From Gemmata palustris (lineage in GTDB: Bacteria > Planctomycetota > Planctomycetia > Gemmatales > Gemmataceae), in contig NZ_JAGKQQ010000001.1 of assembly GCF_017939745.1 (NCBI RefSeq), positions 1,426,001-1,490,000 of the forward strand: a DNA stretch of 64,000 nucleotides, given 5' to 3'. Shown here in pieces: positions 8,685 through 18,260 of the stretch (position 1 is its first letter; each line of letters begins with the position of its first letter). Both the position numbers and the translations under genes were made by a program. Below the pieces are notes generated by a model that was not told the origin of the DNA, searched no databases, and worked only from the letters and a program-made list of their open reading frames with translations.

Positions 8685-11600
8685 ATGTTTAACATTTCAC
8701 GAAGTCGCTTGCGGTCGTTAATTTCTCGCGCCAATTCCGTGCGCGCGGGGTCGCGCAAGTTCCTCCGGGTCGAGCCCCTCGAACAACGGGATGTGCCGGC
8801 GACTTTTCTGGTGACGACAACACTCGATACGGGAATCGGCTCCCTCCGTCAGGCAATTTTGGATGCGAATAATACACCCGGTGCGGACCTTATCACGTTC
8901 GATGTCGGGGGAGGGGGGGGGCAGGTGATCGCCCCGCTGAGCGCGCTCCCGGCGATTTCGGACGCCGTTCTCCTGGACGGGTGGTCACAACCCGGCTTCG
9001 CCAGCGCGCCTTTGATCGAAATACGTGGGGGCAACGCGGGCCTCAATGTCTCGGGGTTGACTATTACGGGGGCCAATAGCACGGTCCGCGGGATTGTCAT
9101 CAACCAGTTCTCCGGGGCCGGGGTCGTCATTAGTGGGGCCGGCGCGACCAATAACGTGCTCTCCGGAAACTACATCGGTACCAATGCTCTCGGAACGACG
9201 GCTGCTTCCAATGGGGGCGATGGGGTGCTAGTCAGCGGTGGAGCGACCGCTACTCGAATCGGCACGAACGGGGACGGTACTAATGATTTGGCCGAGCGCA
9301 ATGTCATCTCCGGGAACGTCGGCCGTGGGGTACAAGTAGTTGATGATGGGACGGACCGAACCGTCGTGGCCGGGAACTACATCGGCACCAACGCGCTGGG
9401 CCAATCGGCCGTTCCAAACGCGCTTGAAGGTGTCGTCATTCACTTCGGGCCGGACGATACCCGGATCGGGACCAATGGGGACGGCGTTGGGGATCAATCT
9501 GAGCGTAATGTCATTAGTGGCAACGCGATCCAGGGACTTACTATAGCGCGAGTCGGAACGGATCGAACCGTCGTGGCCGGGAACTACATCGGCACCAACG
9601 CGTTGGGCCAATCGGCCGTTCCGAATGGTGCAAACGGTGTATGGTTATTCGGCGGTGCAGTCGGGACACGAATCGGGACCGATGGTAACGGGATTGGAGA
9701 TACGGACGAGCGCAATGTCATTTCTGGCAACTCACATACAGGTATTTGGTTACCGGATTTCGTTGGCCTCTCGTCGACCAGTGGGACGGTAATCGCCGGG
9801 AACTACATCGGGACCAATGCCTCCGGAACTGCAGCTCTGGGGAACAGTGGGGTCGCTGGGATTCTGGTGGATGCCGGGCCGGACGGCACGCGGATCGGTA
9901 CGAACGGGGACGGGGTCGGGGACACCGCGGAGCGCAACCTCATCTCCGGGAACCTGGGCCACGGGGTCTGGATCAACGGAACCGGTACAACTGGCACGAT
10001 AGTGGCCGGGAACTACGTCGGGACCAATGCCTCCGGAACTGCCGCCATCGGGAACGGATTGGTCGGAGTGGCAGTGTATCTCGGGGCCAAGAACACGCGG
10101 ATCGGTACGAACGGGGACGGGGTCGAGGACGCCGCGGAACGTAACCTCATCTCGGGAAACGCGCGCGAGGGGGTCTACGTTGGTGACGTGGGCACCGACG
10201 GCACGGTAGTGGCGGGGAACTACATCGGGACCAACGCGACCGGCACCGCAGCCCTCGGAAACGGACTCGCCGGTGTGCGGGTCACCTACGGTGCCGCGGG
10301 CACGCGGATCGGTACGAACGGGGACGGGGTCGGGGACACTGCCGAGCGCAACCTCATCTCCGGGAACGGGTGGGAGGGCGTGGCGGTAACTGATTCGGCC
10401 ACCGACGGCACGGTAGTGGCGGGAAACTACATCGGGACCAATGCCGCCGGCACCGCGGCCGTTGCCAATACCTTTGCCGGAGTGGCAGTGTATCTCGGGG
10501 CCAAGAACACGCGGATCGGTACGAACGGGGACGGCGTTGGGGATACCGCGGAACGCAACCTCATCTCTGGGAACGCGCGTCAAGGGGTCTATGTTGGTGA
10601 CGTGGGCACCGATGGCACGGTAGTGGCGGGGAATTACATCGGGACCGACGCCACCGGCACCGCGGCCCTCGGAAACCAGGATTGGGGAGTGTGGGTCGCG
10701 GGTGCTTCAAGGACACGGATCGGGCTGCCAAGCATAAGTGGCGGGAATCTCATCTCTGGGAATCGCGGTGGGGTGGCGATTGGCGCGGGGACGGGCACCT
10801 CGGTTCAAGCGAATCTCATCGGGTTGAACGCGAGCGGCACCGGGGTCGTGGGGAACGTGCTCCAAGGGGTGTTCGTCTACGACGGGTCCACGGGTACCCT
10901 TATCGGTGGTGCGACTGCAGCGGCCCGGAACGTGGTGTCCGGCAACGCGGACAACGGCGTATGGATTATCGGTGCCGGTGTCACCGGGACCAAGGTGCAG
11001 GGGAACTACATTGGGACCAACGCGACCGGCACCGCGGCCCTCGGGAACGGGCACCGGGGCATCGACGTCGTAGCCCCGCAGACCGTCGTTGGAGCGGACG
11101 GGGACGGGATCGGGGATGCGACCGAGGGCAACGTCATTTCCGGGAACGCGCAGTACGGTGTGTGGGTGGTCGGAGCGAGCGCCGCCGGGGCCGTGGTGGC
11201 GGGGAACTACATCGGGACCAACGCTGCCGGCACCGCGGCCCTCGGGAACGGACTCGCCGGTGTGCTTGTTAGTGACGGGGCGACCAACGCGCGGATCGGT
11301 ACGAACGGGGACGGGGTCGGGGACGCGGCGGAGCGCAACGTCATCTCCGGGAACGGGGCGGCCGGGGTACAGGTCACCGGAACGAGTAGGACCGTGATCG
11401 CGGGGAACTACATCGGGACCAACGCCGCCGGAGATGCCGCTGTCGCGAACGTCGGAGATGCCGGGGTTCTAATTAACGGGGCATCGAGCGACACGCGGAT
11501 CGGAACGAACGGGGACGGGGTCGGGGATACGGCGGAGCGCAACCTCATCTCCGGGAACTCGCAAGAGGGTATCCAGATCGAAGCGGCTGGGACGGACCGC

Positions 11601-14600
11601 ACGATCGTGGCCGGGAACTACATCGGAACGAACGCGGCCGGAACTGCGGCCGTCGCGAACAGGCTCGGCGGGGTTTGGATTCGGGGTGGGGCCAAGAACA
11701 CGCGGATCGGAACGAACGGGGACGGGGTCGGGGACGGCGCGGAGCGCAACCTCATCTCCGGGAACATTTCTGTGGGCATCCAGATCGACAGCGCCGGAAC
11801 GACCAACACTGTGGTCGCGGGGAACTACATCGGAACCAATGCCTCCGGAACTGCTGCCGTCGCGAACACGACTTACGGCGTATACGTTCTGAGCGGGGCG
11901 ACGAATACGCGGATCGGTACGAACGGGGACGGGGTCGGGGACGGCGCGGAGCGCAACCTCATCTCCGGGAACTCTATTTATGGCATTTACGTCCCCAATA
12001 CGACGGGGGTCGTCGTCGCAGGGAATTACATCGGAACCAACGTCTCCGGGGACACCGCAGTCGCCAACACCTTCGGCGGAGTCTCGATCGGGGGCACCGG
12101 GAACACCGTGGGGGGAGTGGGGAGCGGGGCCGGCAACCTGATTTCCGGGAACGGCTCGGGGGGGATTTATCTCAGCGGTACGGGCCACTCGGTTCAGGGC
12201 AATTTTGTCGGAACGAATGCTACGGGTTCCGGTGCCCTTGCCAATACCGGGAACGGCATCAACGTGACGGGGACCGGGCAACTGATCGGGGGCTCGTCCG
12301 CCGCTGCCCGAAACCTGATCTCGGGCAACTCGGGTGCCGGGGTCGCGGTGAGCGGGGCCGGATCGAGTAACAACGTGATCGCGGGGAACTACATCGGGAC
12401 CAACGCGGCCGGCACCGCCGCGCTGTCCAACACCGGAAACGCCGGCGTGCTCGTAACGGACGGAGCGGTGGATACGCGGATCGGTACGAACGGGGACGGG
12501 ATCGGGGACGTGGCGGAGCGGAATCTGATCTCCGGGAACACTCAAGAAGGTATTCAAGTTCAGGGGAGCGGTACCCTTCGCACGGTGATCGCGGGGAACT
12601 ACATCGGCACCAGTTCCACTGGGACCAGCGCTATTGCAAACGGTGTAGTGACGAGTGGGCTCGGGTACTCTGGCATCCTGATTACGAACGGGGCATCGAA
12701 CACTCGGGTCGGAACGGACGGGAACGGGTCCGGTGACGCGGCGGAGCGGAACCTGATCTCCGGGAACTATTTCGCAGGCGTCGAGATCACCGGGGCCGCA
12801 ACCGCTGATACCGTTATTGCCGGAAACTTCATCGGAACCACTTTCGACGGGGGGGCTGCTCTCGGGAACCGGTTCGAGGGTATTCGGGTGACGGCCGGGC
12901 CGGACCGGACCCGAATCGGGACGGACGGGAACGGGTCCGGTGACGCGGCAGAGCGGAACGTGATCGCGGGCTCGACCAGTGCCGGCGGTATCCTCATCGA
13001 CAACTTGGGCACCGACTCGACCCGGGTCGCCGGAAACTACATCGGGGTGAACACCGCCGGGACCGCCATCCTCCGTAACAACGGCAACGGCGTCCTGGTT
13101 CGCGATCGAGCCGCTGGCACCCTGATCGGCACCGATCTTAACGGCGTGAGTGACGATTTGGAACGGAACGTCATCTCCGGGAACGCCCTCGGGGTCCAGG
13201 TTTCTAACGGGGCCAGCGGTACCACGATCCGTGGTAATTACATGGGCACGAACGCCGCCGGCACCGCGGCCCTGCCGAACGACGACGACGCCGTGTTCAT
13301 GAACGGGGCGGCGGGTGTTACGATCGGCGGATCCTCCCCGGCGGCCCGTAACCTTGCCTCCGGAAACAACGGCGACGGGTTCGAGTATTTCAACTCGACC
13401 GGAGTCGTGATCGAGGGGAACTACATTGGAACTGATGTGACCGGTACCGCTAAGATCGGGAACCGGTTCTATGGGATCCGTGTACCAGAGTCGTCGGACG
13501 GGGTGATCCGGGGGAACGTGATCTCGGGCAACGGTACTCTCGGGATCGAACTCTTCGGGTCGAACACCCGGAACACCCTCGTGGTCGGAAACTACATCGG
13601 GACGAACGCGGCCGGAACCGCGGCACTTGCAAACGGCGGGCACGGAGTCTGGATCCGAAACGGCGCCGCCAATAACACCATCGGTGGCGCCGGCACGGGA
13701 AATCTGATCGCCGGGAACACCGGTGACAGTATCCACATTCAGGACACGGATTCGAGCGGAAACGTTATTCTCGGTAACTCGATCGGTACCAACGCTGCGG
13801 GTACCGCGGTCCTGGCCAACGGTGGGACCGGGGTATACATCGGTGGGGGCGCGGCCAACAATACGGTAGGCGGGGTCGGGGCCGGCAACCTGATCGGCGG
13901 TCACAGTTACGCGGGTGTGTTCATTCAGGATCCGGGGGCCAACGGTAACCGAGTCCTGGGCAACGCGATCGGAACTGATTGGACCGGAACGGCTTTGTTC
14001 AGCAACTCGTTCGGGGTGATATTAAACACAACGGGGAACCAGATCGGTGGCACCGAACCGGGTGAGGGAAACATCATTTCCCGAAACGGGGTCGGGGTGC
14101 TCGTCTACGGTGGGTCGAAGAACTCGATCCGCGGCAATTCGATTTTCGCCAACTATAGCCTGGGCATTGATTTGTACCCCGGAGCGTTCGGGGTCACTCC
14201 GAACGACTCCCAAGACACCGACACCGGCCCGAATGGGCTTCAGAATTTCCCCATCTTGAGCGCTCAAGTGGGTGCCACAACTCGGGTGTTCGGAACCCTC
14301 AACAGCGCACCGAACACCACGTTCGTACTCGACTTCTACGCCAGCAGCGCCGCCGACCCTTCCGGGTACGGTGAGGGGCAGCGGTTCCTCGGGAGCGCAA
14401 CAGTAACCACCGATTCCGAGGGGAACGGGAGCTTCGATCTCACCCTCTCGGTTCCGACCGGGGCCGACGAACTCGTTACCGCTACCGCTACGGACCCGAA
14501 CGGGAACACGTCTGAGTTTTCGGCGGTCGCGAACCGCCCGCCGTCGGTCAGTATCGGGGGGCCGTATTCCGTCACCGAAGGGCAGTCACTGGCACTAAAC

Positions 14601-16232
14601 GCAACGGCGACCGACCCAGATGGGAACGCCCTGAGTTTTCAATGGGACGTGGACGGGGACGGGGACTTTGACGAGAACGTGACCGGGGCGAGCCCGACGC
14701 TCACTTACGCGCAACTCATCGGGCTCGGGTTGGGCGACGGACCCCTATCCCGCAACGTTACCGTCCGCGTGAGCGACGGAACGACGACGACCTCGGCAAC
14801 AACGGCCCTGACGGTGACCAACGTCGCACCGCGGGTCGCAACGATCAGTGGCGCGCAGTCCATCAGCGAGGGGCAGTCGGTGACCGTGTCCGGCACGTTT
14901 AGTGATCCGGCCCTCGGCGTCCAAACTGAAACCTTCACTGGAACGGCCCTGTGGAGCGATGGTACCTCCACTGCATTGGTCATTTCGGGCGACACGTTCA
15001 CCACCAGTCGATCGTTTGCCGATGATGTGCCCGGAGGGCTGACGGTCACGGTTACGATCTCCGATGACGACGGCGGCAGCGGGTTCGCTGTCTCGGGTAC
15101 GGTCTCTGTCGCGAACCGGGCCCCGGACGCAGTGAGTGACACGGCCCGCGTGGACGAAGACCAAGTGGCCGGCGTGATAATTGATGTGCTCTCGAACGAT
15201 AGCGACCCGGCCGGCGCTCTCGATCCACGAACCGTGATCGCCGTGAGTAATCCGGCGCACGGCACGGCGACGTTGAACCCGAACGGCACGATCAGCTACG
15301 CACCAAACCCCAACTACAGTGGGACCGACTCGTTCACTTACACCATCAGTGACGGCGATGGCGGGTTCGACACGGCGACCGTCACCGTCACCGTGAACCC
15401 GGTCAACGACAGCCCGACCGTCACCGGCGGTACGTATACCGTTGCTGAGAACCAACCCCTCGGCACACTGGTCGGTTCGGTCTTCGGGGCCGACGTCGAT
15501 GCCGGTGACGCTCTGATTTACGCGATCACGGGCGGGAACGAAACGGGCGCCTTTGCGATCGACTCTAACGGGCGAATCACCGTCGCGAAGCCGGGGGCAC
15601 TGGACTTCGAGGTCAATCCGACCTTCCACCTGACCGTGACTGTAACTGATGCCGCGGACGCGACGGCTTCCGCGCTCGTGGTCATCAACCTCTCGAATGT
15701 GAACACAGTAACCAAGTTCGATGTGCAGAACGGGGCGTCCCAGCGTTCCTATGTCCGCTATGTGAGCGCCACGATCGAGAGCGCCGTCGAGGCGACTGTT
15801 CTATTGGCCCCCGGCCGGGTGAGATTGGTCAAGCGCGATCTTAGTGGGTCCGGTACCGGCACCCTCGTATCTCCCAGCGCCTACACCCTCTCCGTCAGCG
15901 GATCGGTCCTGACGCTCGATTTCGGGCTCCAGGGTTTGGGCGGGAACCGTAACTCGAACGCTGGCGACGGCTACTACACGTTGGAACTGGACCTGAGCGG
16001 CGACGGAACGTTCGGGACCGCCCGCTCTTTCTACCGCCTGTTCGGGGACGCCAACGGGGACCGGAAAGTGGACGCGGCCGATAGCGCGTTCGTCCTGGCC
16101 GCTTACGGACAACTCGGACCGAACCTGGAGGGCGACGTGAATGGGGACGGGGCCGTTAATGCCCTGGACCGCACCTATGTTCTTCGAGCTAACGGAGCGG
16201 CGCTCGGAGCGGGCCTCAGGCTCGATGACTGA
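8685..16232 (+). CDS. giant secreted repeat protein (parallel beta-helix type) with C-terminal dockerin
   Basis: The protein has 2515 aa in one clean frame. The N-terminus carries the planctomycete surface signature RVEPLEQRDVPAT (about residues 28-40). Residues of about 150-1800 are roughly 65-aa repeats of the form AGNYIGTNAAGTAAL-GN...GV...RIGTNGDGVGDTAERNLISGN, which suit a right-handed beta-helix. Cadherin/Big-like domains follow (VNDSPTVTGGTYTVAENQPLGT, PDAVSDTARVDEDQVAG). The C-terminus has two calcium-binding EF-hand-like dockerin loops (GDANGDRKVDAADS and GDVNGDGAVNALDRT). This is a structural or adhesive surface protein. The dockerin suggests anchoring through a cohesin partner; the next gene is a candidate. 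A hairpin follows the stop. Confidence 0.92.
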   Translation: MFNISRSRLRSLISRANSVRAGSRKFLRVEPLEQRDVPATFLVTTTLDTGIGSLRQAILDANNTPGADLITFDVGGGGGQVIAPLSALPAISDAVLLDGWSQPGFASAPLIEIRGGNAGLNVSGLTITGANSTVRGIVINQFSGAGVVISGAGATNNVLSGNYIGTNALGTTAASNGGDGVLVSGGATATRIGTNGDGTNDLAERNVISGNVGRGVQVVDDGTDRTVVAGNYIGTNALGQSAVPNALEGVVIHFGPDDTRIGTNGDGVGDQSERNVISGNAIQGLTIARVGTDRTVVAGNYIGTNALGQSAVPNGANGVWLFGGAVGTRIGTDGNGIGDTDERNVISGNSHTGIWLPDFVGLSSTSGTVIAGNYIGTNASGTAALGNSGVAGILVDAGPDGTRIGTNGDGVGDTAERNLISGNLGHGVWINGTGTTGTIVAGNYVGTNASGTAAIGNGLVGVAVYLGAKNTRIGTNGDGVEDAAERNLISGNAREGVYVGDVGTDGTVVAGNYIGTNATGTAALGNGLAGVRVTYGAAGTRIGTNGDGVGDTAERNLISGNGWEGVAVTDSATDGTVVAGNYIGTNAAGTAAVANTFAGVAVYLGAKNTRIGTNGDGVGDTAERNLISGNARQGVYVGDVGTDGTVVAGNYIGTDATGTAALGNQDWGVWVAGASRTRIGLPSISGGNLISGNRGGVAIGAGTGTSVQANLIGLNASGTGVVGNVLQGVFVYDGSTGTLIGGATAAARNVVSGNADNGVWIIGAGVTGTKVQGNYIGTNATGTAALGNGHRGIDVVAPQTVVGADGDGIGDATEGNVISGNAQYGVWVVGASAAGAVVAGNYIGTNAAGTAALGNGLAGVLVSDGATNARIGTNGDGVGDAAERNVISGNGAAGVQVTGTSRTVIAGNYIGTNAAGDAAVANVGDAGVLINGASSDTRIGTNGDGVGDTAERNLISGNSQEGIQIEAAGTDRTIVAGNYIGTNAAGTAAVANRLGGVWIRGGAKNTRIGTNGDGVGDGAERNLISGNISVGIQIDSAGTTNTVVAGNYIGTNASGTAAVANTTYGVYVLSGATNTRIGTNGDGVGDGAERNLISGNSIYGIYVPNTTGVVVAGNYIGTNVSGDTAVANTFGGVSIGGTGNTVGGVGSGAGNLISGNGSGGIYLSGTGHSVQGNFVGTNATGSGALANTGNGINVTGTGQLIGGSSAAARNLISGNSGAGVAVSGAGSSNNVIAGNYIGTNAAGTAALSNTGNAGVLVTDGAVDTRIGTNGDGIGDVAERNLISGNTQEGIQVQGSGTLRTVIAGNYIGTSSTGTSAIANGVVTSGLGYSGILITNGASNTRVGTDGNGSGDAAERNLISGNYFAGVEITGAATADTVIAGNFIGTTFDGGAALGNRFEGIRVTAGPDRTRIGTDGNGSGDAAERNVIAGSTSAGGILIDNLGTDSTRVAGNYIGVNTAGTAILRNNGNGVLVRDRAAGTLIGTDLNGVSDDLERNVISGNALGVQVSNGASGTTIRGNYMGTNAAGTAALPNDDDAVFMNGAAGVTIGGSSPAARNLASGNNGDGFEYFNSTGVVIEGNYIGTDVTGTAKIGNRFYGIRVPESSDGVIRGNVISGNGTLGIELFGSNTRNTLVVGNYIGTNAAGTAALANGGHGVWIRNGAANNTIGGAGTGNLIAGNTGDSIHIQDTDSSGNVILGNSIGTNAAGTAVLANGGTGVYIGGGAANNTVGGVGAGNLIGGHSYAGVFIQDPGANGNRVLGNAIGTDWTGTALFSNSFGVILNTTGNQIGGTEPGEGNIISRNGVGVLVYGGSKNSIRGNSIFANYSLGIDLYPGAFGVTPNDSQDTDTGPNGLQNFPILSAQVGATTRVFGTLNSAPNTTFVLDFYASSAADPSGYGEGQRFLGSATVTTDSEGNGSFDLTLSVPTGADELVTATATDPNGNTSEFSAVANRPPSVSIGGPYSVTEGQSLALNATATDPDGNALSFQWDVDGDGDFDENVTGASPTLTYAQLIGLGLGDGPLSRNVTVRVSDGTTTTSATTALTVTNVAPRVATISGAQSISEGQSVTVSGTFSDPALGVQTETFTGTALWSDGTSTALVISGDTFTTSRSFADDVPGGLTVTVTISDDDGGSGFAVSGTVSVANRAPDAVSDTARVDEDQVAGVIIDVLSNDSDPAGALDPRTVIAVSNPAHGTATLNPNGTISYAPNPNYSGTDSFTYTISDGDGGFDTATVTVTVNPVNDSPTVTGGTYTVAENQPLGTLVGSVFGADVDAGDALIYAITGGNETGAFAIDSNGRITVAKPGALDFEVNPTFHLTVTVTDAADATASALVVINLSNVNTVTKFDVQNGASQRSYVRYVSATIESAVEATVLLAPGRVRLVKRDLSGSGTGTLVSPSAYTLSVSGSVLTLDFGLQGLGGNRNSNAGDGYYTLELDLSGDGTFGTARSFYRLFGDANGDRKVDAADSAFVLAAYGQLGPNLEGDVNGDGAVNALDRTYVLRANGAALGAGLRLDD
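9170..13990 (+). repeat. intragenic tandem repeats of about 195 bp
   Basis: More than twenty units share near-identical DNA blocks: GGGAACTACATCGG for AGNYIG, and GGTACGAACGGGGACGGGGT for IGTNGDGV. DNA identity beyond what the protein needs suggests recent expansion or recombination between units. Any short-read assembly would be unreliable here. Confidence 0.85.
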
Positions 16233-16243
16233 TGTCGGCCCGC

Positions 16244-16276
16244 GTGGGGCGGGACCAGCGCCCCCTCCCGCCCCAC
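16244..16276 (+). terminator. hairpin after the 2515-aa gene
   Basis: Perfect 11-bp stem, GTGGGGCGGGA (16244-16254) with TCCCGCCCCAC (16266-16276), and an 11-nt loop. It begins 12 bp after the stop and lies 55 bp before the next gene. There is no T-run, so it may terminate only partly or protect the 3' end. Confidence 0.6.
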
Positions 16277-16330
16277 GCCCGGAACCGGAATTATCACGAC
16301 GCAGATTCATTTCCCCATTGAGGAACTTCC

Positions 16331-17017
16331 GTGCGCAGCGCACATATCGCAGCTTTGCTCGTTTGCTTGTTTTCGGCGTCTCAGACCCACGCCGCGTTTA
16401 CCGTTTCGATCTCCAGTGGTACGGCCGCAACCGGTTCCGCCACGCAACTCGAAGTGACCGTCACCAGCGACACCCCCGGGGGCGAACTGTTGGACTTGTT
16501 CGGACTCGAACTCCGAATCAATCGGGTGAGTGGGATGGGCGCGCTCCGGTTCGCCGATCCTCAATCATCCGCAGAATTGTCTCGCTCCGACTACGTATTC
16601 GGTTCGGACCACGCCAACCCCGCGCCCCCTCCCCCGCTCGGTAACGTGCTAATTACCACGAACACGAGCACTAACGACACGTACATCGGGGGCGACGGGA
16701 CGCTGAGCGGAACCGGTGCGACTGTCGGCCCGGTCCCTCGACTCCTCGCGGTCCTCGACCTCGATACGAGTTACGCGGTCGCGGGCGACAAGTACCAGAT
16801 CTCCGTCATCGGGAGCGCGTTCACGTTCTTCTTCGACCCCGCTCTGAATTCCGTCGATTCGTCCGCCGGGACGGGAACCTTGGATATCGGTAGCACCGGG
16901 GTCACACCGACACCCGCCCCCCCGGGTCTGGTACTCGCTCTGACTGGCGCAATCTGTTTGAGTGCGCCCGGGCTGTTCCGTCGGCACTGTCGGTTCTTGA
17001 AAAGCAATTCGCGTTGA
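16331..17017 (+). CDS. small secreted PEP-CTERM-like protein, possibly cohesin-like
   Basis: The GTG start at 16331 sits behind GAGGAA. The protein has 228 aa. A signal peptide (HIAALLVCLFSASQTHA-A) is followed by a beta-rich domain opening FTVSISSGTAATGSATQLEV, which resembles cohesin-type or PEP-CTERM exported domains. The C-terminus reads TPAPPGLVLALTGAICL...FRRHCRF, that is a proline-rich stretch, a hydrophobic helix and a basic end, as in PEP-CTERM sorting tails. It lies 98 bp downstream of the dockerin protein, on the same strand. A cohesin-dockerin pairing is an inference from order and fold impression only. Confidence 0.7.
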   Translation: MRSAHIAALLVCLFSASQTHAAFTVSISSGTAATGSATQLEVTVTSDTPGGELLDLFGLELRINRVSGMGALRFADPQSSAELSRSDYVFGSDHANPAPPPPLGNVLITTNTSTNDTYIGGDGTLSGTGATVGPVPRLLAVLDLDTSYAVAGDKYQISVIGSAFTFFFDPALNSVDSSAGTGTLDIGSTGVTPTPAPPGLVLALTGAICLSAPGLFRRHCRFLKSNSR

Positions 17018-17310
17018 CTCTGAGAGTGACTGTCCCATAAGTGCGAAAAAGCCTGGAATATCGCGGAGTGATAACGCGAAAACACGGCGATTTTGAGGCA
17101 CATGGGACAGTCACTAAGTGCTCGCACGCGCTCGACATCCGCACGGGTTTCGATGACGATCTCGTGGACCACCAGAATGTGGCCCCCGCCACACCTCGGG
17201 CACCGGTCGGCGTTCGGCACGGGTTGCTCGCCACGGACGAACCGGATGAGCCCCGGTTCACAGGCGGGCGCCGTCGCTTCCAATTTCCTTAATCGCCCCG
17301 CGATTCCCAC
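16771..17310 (-). pseudogene. small zinc-ribbon protein whose end was replaced by an inverted-repeat insertion
   Basis: The GTG start at 17310 has GGGAGG 5 nt upstream and lies 17 bp after the preceding gene of the series. Residues 1-65 match the 67-aa zinc-ribbon paralogues of this operon: an N-terminal GRLRKLE, then DRCPRCGGGHILVV. At codon 66 the frame enters the 91-bp inverted-repeat element at 17025-17115 (residues SDCPMCL) and runs on for over 110 residues, antisense to the end of the PEP-CTERM-like gene. The paralogues end at residue 67, so only the natural tail and stop were lost. The protein may still fold. Confidence 0.6.
17025..17115. mobile_element. 91-bp inverted-repeat element (MITE-like)
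   Basis: Perfect 14-bp arms, AGTGACTGTCCCAT (17025-17038) and ATGGGACAGTCACT (17102-17115), enclose 63 bp with no gene. The element interrupts the last codons of a zinc-ribbon gene on the minus strand and lies 8 bp past the stop of the plus-strand PEP-CTERM-like gene. No clear target duplication is seen. Size and symmetry fit a miniature transposable element; a bidirectional terminator is the alternative. Confidence 0.6.
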
Positions 17311-17327
17311 GATCGCCTCCCGGGTCG

Positions 17328-17660
17328 CTAACGGTGACTCAATTCTTCGGTCAGAGCGGACCCGGGACACATATCAACCCGGCTTCGCCCCTCACCGAAG
17401 AGGCTCTTGCGGAACAGCCACGCCACGCGGCCCTTCTGGTCATCGGTTAGGAGCTTGGGGTCGTGCCCAACTCGGCCGCAGCGGGTACACGGGGGCGTCA
17501 CCCCGTACCGCAGAATCCCCCTCAGTTCCGCGCGCTCCTCGGGGCTCAGGCGCACAAACGGGTCCGCGCCGGTCGTGCTCGAGCGCTCGACGCGCCCACA
17601 CTCCGGGCACGGGTGCTTACGGGCATGGCGCTCGAGTTTGGCCACGCGGCTCCGGTTCAT
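17328..17660 (-). CDS. small double zinc-ribbon protein (family B)
   Basis: The protein has 110 aa. It begins MNRSRVAKLERHA and has two Cys pairs, CPECG near residue 18 and CTRCGRVGHD near residue 63, each of the zinc-knuckle type. It closes with an acidic helix-rich tail. It is a paralogue of the gene at 17735-18049 and of 62893-63219. ATG 17660 is chosen because it gives the N-terminal SRVxKLE motif shared by all members of this operon. The function is unknown; zinc binding is inferred from the cysteine spacing. It is co-transcribed with the other small element genes. Confidence 0.7.
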   Translation of the reverse strand: MNRSRVAKLERHARKHPCPECGRVERSSTTGADPFVRLSPEERAELRGILRYGVTPPCTRCGRVGHDPKLLTDDQKGRVAWLFRKSLFGEGRSRVDMCPGSALTEELSHR

Positions 17661-17734
17661 GGGATCTGCGCTCACACGTCGTCGGATATCACGGTGGCCG
17701 TCACCGCATGGGAACACACGTCACCGGTACCCCA

Positions 17735-18049
17735 TCATTCCGACGGCCCGTCCAACAGGCCCGGGACTTGGACCTCGCGCCCGAACACGGTACGCAGCAG
17801 CGCGAGCGCCCGATTCAGTTGCTCATCGGTTTGCTGTCCCAGGTCGAAGCTGGCCCGACCACATCGCGGACACGGTGGGTTCATCACCGAGTGGATAAGT
17901 AGCCCCAGCCCCGCTTGCTCGGCCCGGCTCAGTCGATCGAAGGCGGGTTCGGCACCATGTAGAATTAACGGCGCGTCGACGCGCCCGCACCTCGGGCACG
18001 GGCGCGTCCGCACGACCCGTTCGAGTTTGGCGACGCGATTCCAGTTCAC
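17735..18049 (-). CDS. small double zinc-ribbon protein (family B)
   Basis: The protein has 104 aa. The GTG start at 18049 overlaps the TGA of the preceding gene as GTGA, implying translational coupling. The N-terminus reads VNWNRVAKLERVV. Two CPRCGR motifs (about residues 18 and 60) are followed by the segment DLGQQTDEQLNRALALLRTVFG, which is conserved in its paralogues (LTDGQVDRALHLLRALFG in the copy at 62.9 kb). No known family was recognised. The pattern of two CxxC pairs suits one or two zinc ribbons. Confidence 0.7.
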   Translation of the reverse strand: MNWNRVAKLERVVRTRPCPRCGRVDAPLILHGAEPAFDRLSRAEQAGLGLLIHSVMNPPCPRCGRASFDLGQQTDEQLNRALALLRTVFGREVQVPGLLDGPSE

Positions 18050-18249
18050 GACCGCACCCCCGGCTCGTTTTCGAGTGGCTCCGCGGCTTCGACGATCTCC
18101 TCTTCGATCACGAGCACGTGGCACCTGCCGCACCGCGGGCACCGGTCCGCGTCGCTTGGCACGTGACCCTCGGGCGCGAGCCGGAACCGGTTCGGGTCGC
18201 ACCGGGGCTCGGCACCCTCCAACTTCTGCACCCGCGCCGATAGTCGCAT
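18046..18249 (-). CDS. 67-aa zinc-ribbon protein (family A)
   Basis: The start ATG 18249 has GGGGGAG just upstream. The protein opens MRLSARVQKLEGA and carries one CPRCGRCHVLVIEEEI motif at residues 37-52, then an acidic tail. It is near-identical in layout to 63216-63419 and to the interrupted gene at 17310. With only one CxxC plus a nearby Cys/His, it could bind one zinc or dimerise around it. The function is unknown. It lies between the family C gene (11-bp gap) and a family B gene (4-bp overlap). Confidence 0.72.
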   Translation of the reverse strand: MRLSARVQKLEGAEPRCDPNRFRLAPEGHVPSDADRCPRCGRCHVLVIEEEIVEAAEPLENEPGVRS

Positions 18250-18260
18250 AACTCCCCCGC

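Noticed and set aside
11469-13904. 811-codon open frame antisense to the 2515-aa gene
   Set aside because: It arises because the sense repeats are GC-rich and periodic; its residues are simply mirrored repeats (VPVRTDPR) with no start signal or domain.
9170-13990. Repeats as a CRISPR array
   Set aside because: The units are in one long coding frame, about 195 bp each, and encode a beta-helix repeat; there are no short repeats with unique spacers.
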